Translations under genes and position numbers: made by a program
From: a virus
Strand: one strand, 5' to 3'
Length of the DNA: 31,957 nt
Virus record (IMG/VR): IMGVR_UViG_3300032523_000802
Span: 1 to 31,957 of that record
Shown here: positions 25,328-31,957 of the stretch, in pieces
Layout of the letters: every line of letters begins with the position of its first letter
Position numbering within the stretch: position 1 is the stretch's first letter
The notes under the pieces: generated by a model
What the model saw: the letters and a program-made list of their open reading frames with translations, nothing else
Told to the model about the DNA's origin: nothing
The model's database searches: none

Positions 25328-25999
25328 TTATTTACTAATTTTTTTAATGGTTCGACGTTGAATTTGAGACTTAGTTGCTTCCGCTACTTTGTCTCCCTCT
25401 TGTACGTAAGTATGATATGGAGCCCCCGTATAAGGGTCAAACTTTGCCGCCGCCGCCAGGGCCTTAAGCGCATGCTGTTTTGCTATGTTTATATTTAAGT
25501 CTTTTATCTTATGGGTCAAAGCATGTAGGGCACCCATTGCATATTGTGCTCCAGTACCCAAAGCGTAAATTCCCGCCGAGTCCGAAAACCAAGAGTAATC
25601 ACTTTCTACCGTATAGATAACTCCATTGACAACTACGATTACTGATGACCCCTGCTCGGCTAAATGTTCTGATTGTTCATTTTGGGGCGCTGCATAACCT
25701 TGAAGTTCAAAACATTCTCTTAGTGCCGGTATGAACTTAACAGTGATGAACTGGTCTAGTTTTTTACCCTTTAGATTTGGCGGCGCAGCAGGCGGAGTAA
25801 AAGCGTAATGAAGGATATTGATTGCCCTTACATCTCCTGCCGCTCCTAAGACGTAACGACCATTAATGGCTAACTTGCCTGATGATTCTCTTAAAGTAAC
25901 TATTTGAGTTACCGCGCCGTCTGACGAAACGTCAGAAACTTGAGAATCAGCGCAAACTACAGCAAATCCATCTCCTTGAATCCCAATGATTGTTGTCAT
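25328..25999 (-). CDS. Proteasome/HslV-like Ntn peptidase, 223 aa
   Basis: After Met removal the protein would start TTIIGIQGDGFAVVCADSQ, the signature of a proteasome beta-type threonine peptidase: T at position 1, D near 17, and a lysine in GKLAINGRYVLGAAG (the usual Lys33 region). ALGTGAQYAMGAL further on matches the conserved G-S/T-G turn. Length fits a beta subunit without a propeptide. No unfoldase gene is adjacent, so it may borrow a host ATPase or act as a maturation protease. The ATG overlaps the TGA of nothing upstream; the stop of the metallophosphoesterase overlaps its ATG (ATGA). Confidence 0.85.
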   Translation of the reverse strand: MTTIIGIQGDGFAVVCADSQVSDVSSDGAVTQIVTLRESSGKLAINGRYVLGAAGDVRAINILHYAFTPPAAPPNLKGKKLDQFITVKFIPALRECFELQGYAAPQNEQSEHLAEQGSSVIVVVNGVIYTVESDYSWFSDSAGIYALGTGAQYAMGALHALTHKIKDLNINIAKQHALKALAAAAKFDPYTGAPYHTYVQEGDKVAEATKSQIQRRTIKKISK

Positions 26000-27165
26000 C
26001 CAAGAGCCGTATATTCCTTGCCGTTATACATTGCCCATCCGTCGTAGATTGCAATGTTCTCATATGAGAAACGATGTTTACCTTTTTCTTCATATTTAAC
26101 AATCGCAAGACCCTGTTGCCAATTTTCATATCTGATTAATGGCCGACCATCTAAATCAACACCTTGTTTTGTCGAAGGTATAGCACCATCAATTCTTGCC
26201 AAACAACCAGGACTTGCAGCCATAATTGTACGAGAGCCCTCATAATCTTCTCTAGTCTTAAACGCTTGTTCAATTCTGTGTATATGTCCAAAAATTACAG
26301 AAGTTTTTTCTGAGTCAAGATACATGTGGGCGGTCGAACCATTTGACCGAACCTTGTCCCCGTGTATAACACGTAGTTTTTTATTAATCCAAACATCAGA
26401 CGATGGATATCCGGGTCGATACTCAACACCGTATTCGTCCATTCTGCACAAATACGGGATTGAAAGGACTGGCCATGATTTAGGCGTATTTCCTTTTCTC
26501 AAGCCGTATGCCGCACCAGCATTAACCAATAAATACTTGGGCATTCTTTCTTCGTGGTTTCCTGCAAGCCAAACAATTTTAGCGTTTGGTGCCGCTGCTC
26601 TCATTTGAGCACAAAATAACGCGGCTCTATCAATCGATGCTTGAGTTGTTTGTGCGTAAGCAGGGTATGTTAAATACTTGCCCATTTCGGGTAAATCTAA
26701 ATTATCCCCAACACACACAATTAGTTTTGGGTCATGTTCTCTAATTACCACAAGAGTAATATCTAAAGCCTTTTCGTCATGTGTTGGCTCTAATTTCCCG
26801 GCTTCGTTTCTATAAAAACCAATTTGTATATCAGGCACAATAACACATGTCTCAAAGTCGTTATTGAGTTTTGGTTTTGTTGTTGACTTTGGTAGTTGTA
26901 TTGATGGCCCTCTATCAACAATTGGCCATTCTGGCCCATCATCCCACGATGGGGCTAGTTGGATGGAAATTTTCCCTTCTGTACCGTCTTCGTCTTTAAA
27001 TATTGACTTTATATAACTAATTTTTTTAATCTGACCAATATTTTTAGGGTCAATATCCTTATTAATAAGCAGTTCTGTGATGTCTTTAAGTAGTTGGTCT
27101 TTATTCAGGGTTTTTTTATTTTTATTAGCCAACTCAGTTATTTTATTAATTTTTTTACTCGTCAT
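25996..27165 (-). CDS. Calcineurin-like metallophosphoesterase, 389 aa
   Basis: Metal-binding motifs occur in order: PDIQIGF (with Q in place of the usual H), VCVGDNLD, WLAGNHEE, VIHGD and FGHIHR. The first 85 residues are a lysine- and asparagine-rich arm absent from the core family. Phage relatives are often near DNA metabolism genes and may act as phosphodiesterases or nucleases. ATG 27165 is chosen because it overlaps the upstream TGA (ATGA); GTG 27177 is possible. Confidence 0.88.
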   Translation of the reverse strand: MTSKKINKITELANKNKKTLNKDQLLKDITELLINKDIDPKNIGQIKKISYIKSIFKDEDGTEGKISIQLAPSWDDGPEWPIVDRGPSIQLPKSTTKPKLNNDFETCVIVPDIQIGFYRNEAGKLEPTHDEKALDITLVVIREHDPKLIVCVGDNLDLPEMGKYLTYPAYAQTTQASIDRAALFCAQMRAAAPNAKIVWLAGNHEERMPKYLLVNAGAAYGLRKGNTPKSWPVLSIPYLCRMDEYGVEYRPGYPSSDVWINKKLRVIHGDKVRSNGSTAHMYLDSEKTSVIFGHIHRIEQAFKTREDYEGSRTIMAASPGCLARIDGAIPSTKQGVDLDGRPLIRYENWQQGLAIVKYEEKGKHRFSYENIAIYDGWAMYNGKEYTALG

Positions 27166-27458
27166 TTCAAACCACACGTATTTTTCTTCTCGTCGTTAAA
27201 ACATTTACGGCGTGCGTCTCCTAGTGTGGTTTTGCTAATCATAAAACCTTCTGAAGACAAAGCCTCCACAATAGACATTTGAGTCACTTTTGAGAAAAAA
27301 ACATCAATAAAACTTGCCCGGGTCTCGTCATCCATTTTTTGTGCCATGTTACAAACAAAGCAATTTCCTTCTTGCACTCCAGCCTTAAGAAGGCCAAATT
27401 TTGCTCGTAGACTATTGAGTTCTTTGTTTTTGGGCTTAATAACACTGATGTCATTCAT
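27162..27458 (-). CDS. HTH-like small protein with a CxxC, 98 aa
   Basis: AGGGGG lies 6 nt before ATG 27458. Starts MNDISVIKPKNKELNSLRAK; CFVC at about residues 34-37, then VTQMSIVEALSSEGFMISKT and TLGDARRKCF, a helix-turn-helix-like stretch. It heads the metallophosphoesterase/peptidase/WhiB operon. It could be a small terminase-type or regulatory protein; neither is shown. Confidence 0.6.
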   Translation of the reverse strand: MNDISVIKPKNKELNSLRAKFGLLKAGVQEGNCFVCNMAQKMDDETRASFIDVFFSKVTQMSIVEALSSEGFMISKTTLGDARRKCFNDEKKNTCGLK

Positions 27459-27491
27459 TTTGACCCCCTGTTGAATAGATGTTCCGATGTT

Positions 27492-27527
27492 TAGACATAC
27501 TAGTACATAAGTGATAGGCTGTGTCAA
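27492..27527. promoter_or_regulatory. Divergent promoter region with a palindrome
   Basis: Plus strand: TAGACA, 17 bp, TAGGCT toward ATG 27536. Minus strand: a perfect TTGACA (27522-27527), with TAGTAT 19 bp on, toward ATG 27458. The palindrome TACTAGTA (27498-27505) lies between both sets of boxes and is a candidate operator. Confidence 0.4.
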
Positions 27528-27535
27528 CAACCACT

Positions 27536-27964
27536 ATGGATAACAGAATCAAAGACCTCAAAGACGCACTTAGTGAGACCACGGGTGTTGATGGCAATAA
27601 TGATTTAATCGCCAATATCTTAACAACTCTTGATAAACAGAAGTTCTTGCGTTACCACAACGATGGGACAGTCAGTCTTCTCTCGACACCCGGACGAGTT
27701 CTCTGCGCAATTATTGAAGATAATTCAATGACCCAACGAGCATTATCGATTTATCTCAATTTAAGCGAAACAATGATTGATAAAACCGTGAGGGCCTTAA
27801 TACAGGTGGGTTTAATTACAAAGACAAAAGTCAACCGCAAAAATATCTATAAATGTTCATCAGAAAACATCATAAAACACCCTGATATACAACACCTTCT
27901 TCAAGCAATAAACCTACTTAATCCAAGCCCAAAAACAATTATTGGAAACGAAGAAATATTTTGA
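27536..27964 (+). CDS. Winged-helix (MarR-like) DNA-binding protein, 142 aa
   Basis: ATG 27536 is preferred to GTG 27521, which directly follows the proposed -10 box. Residues about 50-105 (TPGRVLCAIIEDNSMTQRAL then LSETMIDKTVRALIQVGLIT) form a winged helix of MarR type. The N-terminal part is helical. It is divergent from the minus operon at 27458 and so well placed to control it. Confidence 0.75.
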   Translation: MDNRIKDLKDALSETTGVDGNNDLIANILTTLDKQKFLRYHNDGTVSLLSTPGRVLCAIIEDNSMTQRALSIYLNLSETMIDKTVRALIQVGLITKTKVNRKNIYKCSSENIIKHPDIQHLLQAINLLNPSPKTIIGNEEIF

Positions 27965-27970
27965 TAGGGT
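27965..27970 (+). promoter_or_regulatory. -10 box of the second winged-helix gene
   Basis: TAGGGT directly after the upstream TGA, 7 nt from ATG 27978; no ATTACGGG core or clear -35. Confidence 0.35.
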
Positions 27971-27977
27971 TAAATAG

Positions 27978-28268
27978 ATGACGGTAGGTAAAAAAAAATA
28001 TAGACTTCCGGTAAAATATGGTTCATCAACCTATGTGGTTCTGTGTTATTTAAAAATGAAGAATAAACCAGTTTCGGTTGATAATTTTCGTAATTTTAGT
28101 GTTGGGAAAGTTAGACCGTCGGACATCAGTAGGTCTTTTGACATTTTGGTTAGGTCCGGGCTTGCTAAGCCGTACGTAAAGGGGTTTATAGAAATAACCG
28201 AAACTGGGAAAAGTTACCTATTTAAAATTGCTCAAAAAGACCACAGGTCAGAATCTAAAATTAATTAA
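27978..28268 (+). CDS. Second winged-helix-like protein, 96 aa
   Basis: Starts MTVGKKKYRLPVKYGSSTYV; VLCYLKMKNKPVSVDNFRN, then RPSDISRSFDILVRSGLAKP and GFIEITETGKSYLF give a winged helix with a typical wing and final strand. Basic N-terminus. Overlaps the convergent gene 28261-28584 by 8 nt. Confidence 0.7.
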   Translation: MTVGKKKYRLPVKYGSSTYVVLCYLKMKNKPVSVDNFRNFSVGKVRPSDISRSFDILVRSGLAKPYVKGFIEITETGKSYLFKIAQKDHRSESKIN

Positions 28269-28584
28269 AAATACTAACAAGCCAAGCCGCAAACACTTCG
28301 TCGGTTTTAGGCATAAACCATAATTGACACTCTTCAATAATTCTATTGTCACCAATTAGTGTCCAACATATATCCATGGTGTCTATTGCGCTACACGACC
28401 CGGCGTTGCACTCCATACCAAAACGATTGACAAAATGTTGAACCAAGCAACCATGTACTGGGTCAACACATGCTCCTATGTCTTGGTTTGGACAAATTAT
28501 CTCGGTAATTTCAAGTTCGTTTTTGTTTATCCATAATTTAATAATATGGCCATCATCGTGCCAAGTCATTAGTTTTTCGGACAC
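28261..28584 (-). CDS. Cysteine-rich hypothetical protein, 107 aa
   Basis: GTG 28584 is preceded by GGGAG at 9 nt; ATG at residue 6 is an alternative. Seven cysteines (ICPNQDIGACVDPVHGC, MECNAGSCSAIDTMDIC) suggest a metal-binding or disulfide-bonded fold. Tryptophan-rich ends. No signal peptide. Function unknown. Confidence 0.7.
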   Translation of the reverse strand: MSEKLMTWHDDGHIIKLWINKNELEITEIICPNQDIGACVDPVHGCLVQHFVNRFGMECNAGSCSAIDTMDICWTLIGDNRIIEECQLWFMPKTDEVFAAWLVSIFN

Positions 28585-28688
28585 TTAACAACTCCCGGTT
28601 AGATTTATAAAACAAATATCGACTTTGTATGAAATTCAACTTACGTCAGTCTAGGCGCATATGACAACGTCAACTATATATTAGCATT

Positions 28689-28717
28689 TATTTAAAAATC
28701 AAAAACTTTCTTGTCAA
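28689..28717 (-). promoter_or_regulatory. Sigma70-type promoter candidate
   Basis: TTGACA, 17 bp, TAAATA on the minus strand, about 105 nt before GTG 28584. No ATTACGGG core; resembles an ordinary host promoter. Confidence 0.35.
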
Positions 28718-28725
28718 GAAATGTT

Positions 28726-29100
28726 TTAATTTTTCTTATTAACGAAATTCCCGACGGCGTGGTCACGGATATGTGTGTCAAGTTTTTCGTCAATTTTTAC
28801 AACAAGGTCTGCATTTAGTTTGACGGTTGATTCAACCCTGTCGATTGAACGTCCTAGGGTTTTACCTAAAGTGCTTATTTGTTCTACTACAAAATTATGG
28901 TCTTCCTTGTTTTGAACCCACTGATTCATAAACATTTCGTTTGCTTCTATGGCGTCTTCGCCGCGTTTTTTGCCTGCTTTATATACAAACTGTAGGTAAG
29001 CAACTGCTACCAAACCCAATACGGGGAGTACGGCAACAAAAAGATTTTGCCAACTTGTCATTTCTTCGGCAGGGGTTATGAGCAGGTCGGAAAAAAGCAT
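28726..29100 (-). CDS. Holin-like membrane protein, 124 aa
   Basis: One membrane segment at about residues 20-40 (LFVAVLPVLGLVAVAYLQFV), then basic KAGKKRGED and a long amphipathic, coiled-coil C-terminal half (ISTLGKTLGRSIDRVESTVK). Size, topology and position beside the endolysin fit a holin or holin-like lysis protein. It follows a 45-aa gene in the lysis operon. Confidence 0.7.
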   Translation of the reverse strand: MLFSDLLITPAEEMTSWQNLFVAVLPVLGLVAVAYLQFVYKAGKKRGEDAIEANEMFMNQWVQNKEDHNFVVEQISTLGKTLGRSIDRVESTVKLNADLVVKIDEKLDTHIRDHAVGNFVNKKN

Positions 29101-29109
29101 GGTTTGAAA

Positions 29110-29247
29110 CTACTTTTTTTTCTTTGATTTTTTTTTAGGGGTTTTTACCGGAGTGTCTTCTATGGTTAGTGATGACAAAAATCCTTCGTTATGTATCGCC
29201 ACAACTTTACGAGAAACCTCAGCATCAACAGAGACGTACTTACTCAC
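29110..29247 (-). CDS. Lysine-tailed small protein, 45 aa
   Basis: GTG 29247 overlaps the endolysin TGA (GTGA). Reads MSKYVSVDAEVSRKVVAIHN then GFLSSLTIEDTPVK and the tail TPKKKSKKKK. The poly-Lys tail is made by an A/T-rich run. Possibly an accessory lysis gene; function unknown. Confidence 0.55.
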   Translation of the reverse strand: MSKYVSVDAEVSRKVVAIHNEGFLSSLTIEDTPVKTPKKKSKKKK

Positions 29248-30026
29248 TTCAGACCCAAGAGTTCTTTTACCTTAGGGCCAACTACAAAGTCCGCGTTAAG
29301 TCGATTTTCTAATTTAAAAGCCTTCAAGGCTTCTTGAGTCTTTGGTCCGATATCGCCGTCAACTGCACCTTTGTAAAAACCCTTATCCTTAAGCGCTTGT
29401 TGAAGGGCTTTGTTGCCGTCTTTGTGCGCAGCAACCGGGGATGCTATGGCAAGATTAACTATTGGCGCACTTTGGTGTGCGGCTGCACCACTAGTAAATG
29501 CGACGACTGCTGGTGTCGGGTTATCGCCAGTGACTAGGCGTAAATGCCATGGTTCGCTTGGAACCACTTCCCAAGAAAATCCAAAATCCTTAACGTTTGC
29601 AATTAGCCAATTAAGTCTTTTTGGTTCTCCTGCTGATGACACATCAACAGCAATCCCTAAATTATGATTGGACCTACCGGGGGTGGCGAGCATCGCCATA
29701 CCCTTCTTTAGGTACCAGGTTTTTCCTTCAAAACTTTTTGTGCTTGTTCCGACAATCGGTGCCAATACATAGCGCTGTTTAAAACCCGCCAGTTGCGAGT
29801 CGTAAGAGCGATAGAGGTCACCCGATGACGTAGGTTTGAGTTCAATCCTGTCGGCTTTGGCTTTGGCAACCATTGCGTTCCATGCGTCTGCTGCTCTGTG
29901 GTGGAGTTTTCCTCCGCCTGGGATTGGTCTAAGTAGAGATTCGGGTAGTTTTCCAGGGGTGACTCCTTTTAGGTCTTTAGGCATAACGATAGGAACAATG
30001 TAGTCCCACGCAACTTTTTTTGACAT
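29244..30026 (-). CDS. Endolysin: M15/VanY-type peptidase plus peptidoglycan-binding domain, 260 aa
   Basis: H121 and D128 in SNHNLGIAVD, and H161 in PWHLRLV, are the three zinc ligands of M15 (VanY-type) peptidases, which cut peptide stems of the cell wall. Residues about 205-255 (NKALQQALKDKGFYKGAVDG then IGPKTQEALKAF) form a PG_binding_1 domain. No signal peptide, so export should depend on the holin. AAGGAC lies 7 nt before ATG 30026. Confidence 0.92.
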   Translation of the reverse strand: MSKKVAWDYIVPIVMPKDLKGVTPGKLPESLLRPIPGGGKLHHRAADAWNAMVAKAKADRIELKPTSSGDLYRSYDSQLAGFKQRYVLAPIVGTSTKSFEGKTWYLKKGMAMLATPGRSNHNLGIAVDVSSAGEPKRLNWLIANVKDFGFSWEVVPSEPWHLRLVTGDNPTPAVVAFTSGAAAHQSAPIVNLAIASPVAAHKDGNKALQQALKDKGFYKGAVDGDIGPKTQEALKAFKLENRLNADFVVGPKVKELLGLK

Positions 30027-30102
30027 TTTTTAGTCCTTGAAGTAAAGGAAAGTACTTTAATTACCGTACTCAGATTGTACAATAAAAGTCGTACCTAAAT
30101 GT

Positions 30103-31957
30103 TTAGTTTTCTGGTTCTTTCATATGTAAATACATAGCGCAGGCAAAAGCAATAGTGGTTCCCCATAGTGCTATTTGTTGAGTGAGGCCAGAAAGAGTAA
30201 AGTACATCACCACTGCTCCGGCAAGAGTGAAACCAGAACCCATGACCCCATAAATAAACTTTTTGGTGAAATTCTTCCAGTCCATAACTTTTGCTCCATT
30301 TTCATATTTGTAAATAGATATTTGTTTAATCCAATCTGGGCCTTCGCCTTCGATTGCTCCACCCTCTTCTGTTTCTTCTTCTTCTCTTCTTGCCGCAACA
30401 TCTTGTCTCGGCGCAGAAGGTCCAGAATTTGACCCAGGAGTTGGTATTCCACCAGCAGCAGAAGCAAGTGCCACCGTACTGGTAACCAAGTTTACAGCAA
30501 TTACACTTCTTCTCGTACCAACATCTATAGAAGAACCGAGTGCGGTATAAGTATCGAACACGCCAGCAAAAACATTTATCTCTTCTTCAAAAGATTCTTT
30601 GACTTCTACTGGTGCTTCAGCGAGGGCTTCGGAAATTTCAGCACCCGTTTCTTGCGAGACCTCGGCAACAACGACTGCGGCGAACACTTCGGTCGCTTGT
30701 TCACCGTTAATGCTTTCAAGCACTTTGGGGCTCGTTGCCAGTTCCGTTGCTTGGTCATTAGGAATACCACCTTCTTGTTGAATTACTAATGTGACAACTT
30801 GCGCTACTTGTTCTTGAGTAATTGTTTTTGATTCCAACACATCCACGATGACAGCGATTGATTCTTTGTTCAACTCATTGCCCAATACTGCAGTAAAGGT
30901 TTCAACCAAAACCTCAGTGCTTACTTTTTCGTCAAAGACTGCACCAAGAGCAGCGCCCAAATTCTCCGTAGTAAGACCGTCTTTCAATACATCCACGATA
31001 AGGTCAATGGTTTCTTTATCAGAAATGTCTTTGTCAAACACGCTGTCAAAAATTGCTTCAGTTTCCGATTTGCTCAGATTTTGTTCAAGAAGCGAACCAA
31101 GTACCTCTTTAGTGTCCTCAACAGAAATATCTTCGTCAAACACGGCGTTCATAACTTTTGTCAAATCGCCCGAACTGATTGGACCATCAAGGATTGAGTC
31201 CAAAGCCGAAACCATATTTTCAGCAGAAGTATCTTTAGAGAAAGCGGAACCTAAAACTTTATTCAATTGTTCGCCAGTGAGGTCTGCATCTAGCATTGTT
31301 GTTAGTGCTTCGGTGAATACATCTGCCGAAACATCTTCGGTGAACACGGCTTCCAAAACATTGTTAAGTTGAGTATTGGTAAGTTCTGCTCCCAACAGAG
31401 TTTCAAGAACGGCGCCAACTTCCTCAACAGCGACTTCAACGCCGGTCGTAAATGTATTTTCAAGAATGTTATCTAGTATTGCTGTTGTAATTGGCTCGTT
31501 TTCTTCTACATCGACGACGGTATAATCATCTGGTGGAATTATTACTACTACCGTTTCAGGTTCTGTTGGCTCTATTACTATTAGTGGCAAAGTTGTTACT
31601 GTTGATACCTCGTCTTCTGGAATGGTCACTGTTGGCAATTCAATTTCGGGTAATGTTCCTACAGGAAGCGTCACCGTTGTGGATTCTGTCTCAGGTTCTT
31701 CTTCTGTCTGTGTTGGCAATGTGGTATCGACTGGCAGAATCACGACGACAGGAACGACGGTCGTACTGGTTGTCCCAGTATCAACAGGTGGAATAACAAC
31801 AACAACTGGCGGAACATAAACAGTAGTAGTTACTACCGGCGGAACATAAACAGGAACAGCAATAGTTGTAGTAGTTGTAGTACTGGTTGTAGTACTGGTT
31901 GTAGTACTGGTTGTAGTAGTAGTAGTTGTAGTAGTAGTTGTAGTAGTACTTGTAGTA
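30103..31957 (-). CDS. Long repeat protein, 5' end outside window (at least 618 aa)
   Basis: The frame stays open through the right edge; GTG 31743 is only an internal codon. From the N-terminal side visible here come a Thr/Ser-rich run, then PVYVPPV-type segments, then acidic Thr/Pro-rich sequence, six 34-36-aa repeats, a low-complexity acidic part, and two hydrophobic segments near the C-terminus (GVMGSGFTLAGAVVMYFTLS; QIALWGTTIAFACAMYLHM). The layout suggests a long, extended, membrane-anchored or envelope-spanning protein. It could be a structural, surface or lysis-related protein; no known domain is seen. Confidence 0.75.
   Translation of the reverse strand, partial: TTSTTTTTTTTTTTTTSTTTSTTTSTTTTTTIAVPVYVPPVVTTTVYVPPVVVVIPPVDTGTTSTTVVPVVVILPVDTTLPTQTEEEPETESTTVTLPVGTLPEIELPTVTIPEDEVSTVTTLPLIVIEPTEPETVVVIIPPDDYTVVDVEENEPITTAILDNILENTFTTGVEVAVEEVGAVLETLLGAELTNTQLNNVLEAVFTEDVSADVFTEALTTMLDADLTGEQLNKVLGSAFSKDTSAENMVSALDSILDGPISSGDLTKVMNAVFDEDISVEDTKEVLGSLLEQNLSKSETEAIFDSVFDKDISDKETIDLIVDVLKDGLTTENLGAALGAVFDEKVSTEVLVETFTAVLGNELNKESIAVIVDVLESKTITQEQVAQVVTLVIQQEGGIPNDQATELATSPKVLESINGEQATEVFAAVVVAEVSQETGAEISEALAEAPVEVKESFEEEINVFAGVFDTYTALGSSIDVGTRRSVIAVNLVTSTVALASAAGGIPTPGSNSGPSAPRQDVAARREEEETEEGGAIEGEGPDWIKQISIYKYENGAKVMDWKNFTKKFIYGVMGSGFTLAGAVVMYFTLSGLTQQIALWGTTIAFACAMYLHMKEPEN
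30835..31452 (-). repeat. Six tandem 34-36-aa coding repeats
   Basis: Units begin FTTGVEVAV, FTEDVSADV, FSKDTSAEN, FDEDISVED, FDKDISDKE and FDEKVSTEV; all but the first (36 aa) are 34 aa. Each has two short acidic helices separated by a turn such as DADLTGEQL. Confidence 0.8.
31866..31957 (-). repeat. Trinucleotide-type Thr/Ser coding repeat
   Basis: Near-perfect ACT/ACA codon runs (minus strand) encode TTTSTTTSTTTT-type sequence and continue beyond the window; prone to length change. Confidence 0.7.

Noticed and set aside
30848-31372. 174-aa plus-strand frame opposite the repeat protein
   Set aside because: Shadow of a strongly biased minus gene; Ser/Thr-rich with no start signals.
1-31957. 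CRISPR array
   Set aside because: The repeats are far apart (700-4400 bp) and lie at promoters and operon ends, without spacer structure.
1-31957. Insertion sequence or transposase
   Set aside because: No transposase-like protein or terminal inverted repeats were found; the 21-kb cassette has direct repeats only.

Overview
The window looks like part of the genome of a tailed phage of a low-GC actinobacterium. A freshwater Nanopelagicales (acI)-like host is my inference, not shown. The evidence is a WhiB-type regulator with four iron-sulfur cysteines, an endolysin with an M15 peptidase and a peptidoglycan-binding domain, a holin-like protein, a SNF2 helicase, densely packed tiny genes joined by ATGA, GTGA or TAATG overlaps, and heavy use of apparently leaderless transcription, which is common in Actinobacteria. 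No portal, capsid, terminase or polymerase gene is visible, so only part of the genome is present.

Layout. From 1 to 16.5 kb almost all genes lie on the minus strand. They are mostly small hypothetical proteins, many with zinc-ribbon cysteine pairs, plus the start of a histone-deacetylase-like enzyme at the left edge and a SNF2 helicase with two HARP-like repeats. From 16.7 to 21 kb the genes are mostly on the plus strand, centred on a MoxR-type AAA ATPase and a protein joining an HExxH site to a VWA domain. A two-gene minus-strand module (membrane protein; helicase-associated domain plus HTH) at 21.1-21.7 kb sits between 23-bp direct repeats. From 22.8 to 25 kb come two replication-type genes, two ribbon-helix-helix proteins and a macrodomain. 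From 25 to 27.5 kb a minus operon encodes an HTH-like protein, a metallophosphoesterase, a proteasome/HslV-like peptidase and WhiB, divergent from two winged-helix proteins. From 28.3 kb to the right edge lie the holin-like protein, the endolysin and a long repeat protein that runs out of the window.

Regulatory layer. Five repeated signals stand out. (1) Twenty-seven copies of a promoter, TTGNNN - 17 bp ending in CTTATTACGGG - TARNNT, usually with exactly 7 nt between the -10 box and the start codon, so the mRNAs should be leaderless. (2) Two of these promoters instead make a conserved leader that can form a pseudoknot covering the ribosome site; both helices covary between the copies. (3) Twelve copies of ACGGTGGTGGAAAGG, all on the plus strand whatever the direction of the neighbouring genes, at operon boundaries. 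(4) Perfect DnaA boxes directly upstream of four of the promoters. (5) A heptamer AGYCCCG (about 36 AGCCCCG copies by eye) that stops at about 23.4 kb. Signals 1 to 5 are absent from the right-hand 8 kb, so the window divides into a repeat-rich accessory or early part and a plainer, probably late, part. All coordinates and counts were made by eye; no database search was run.
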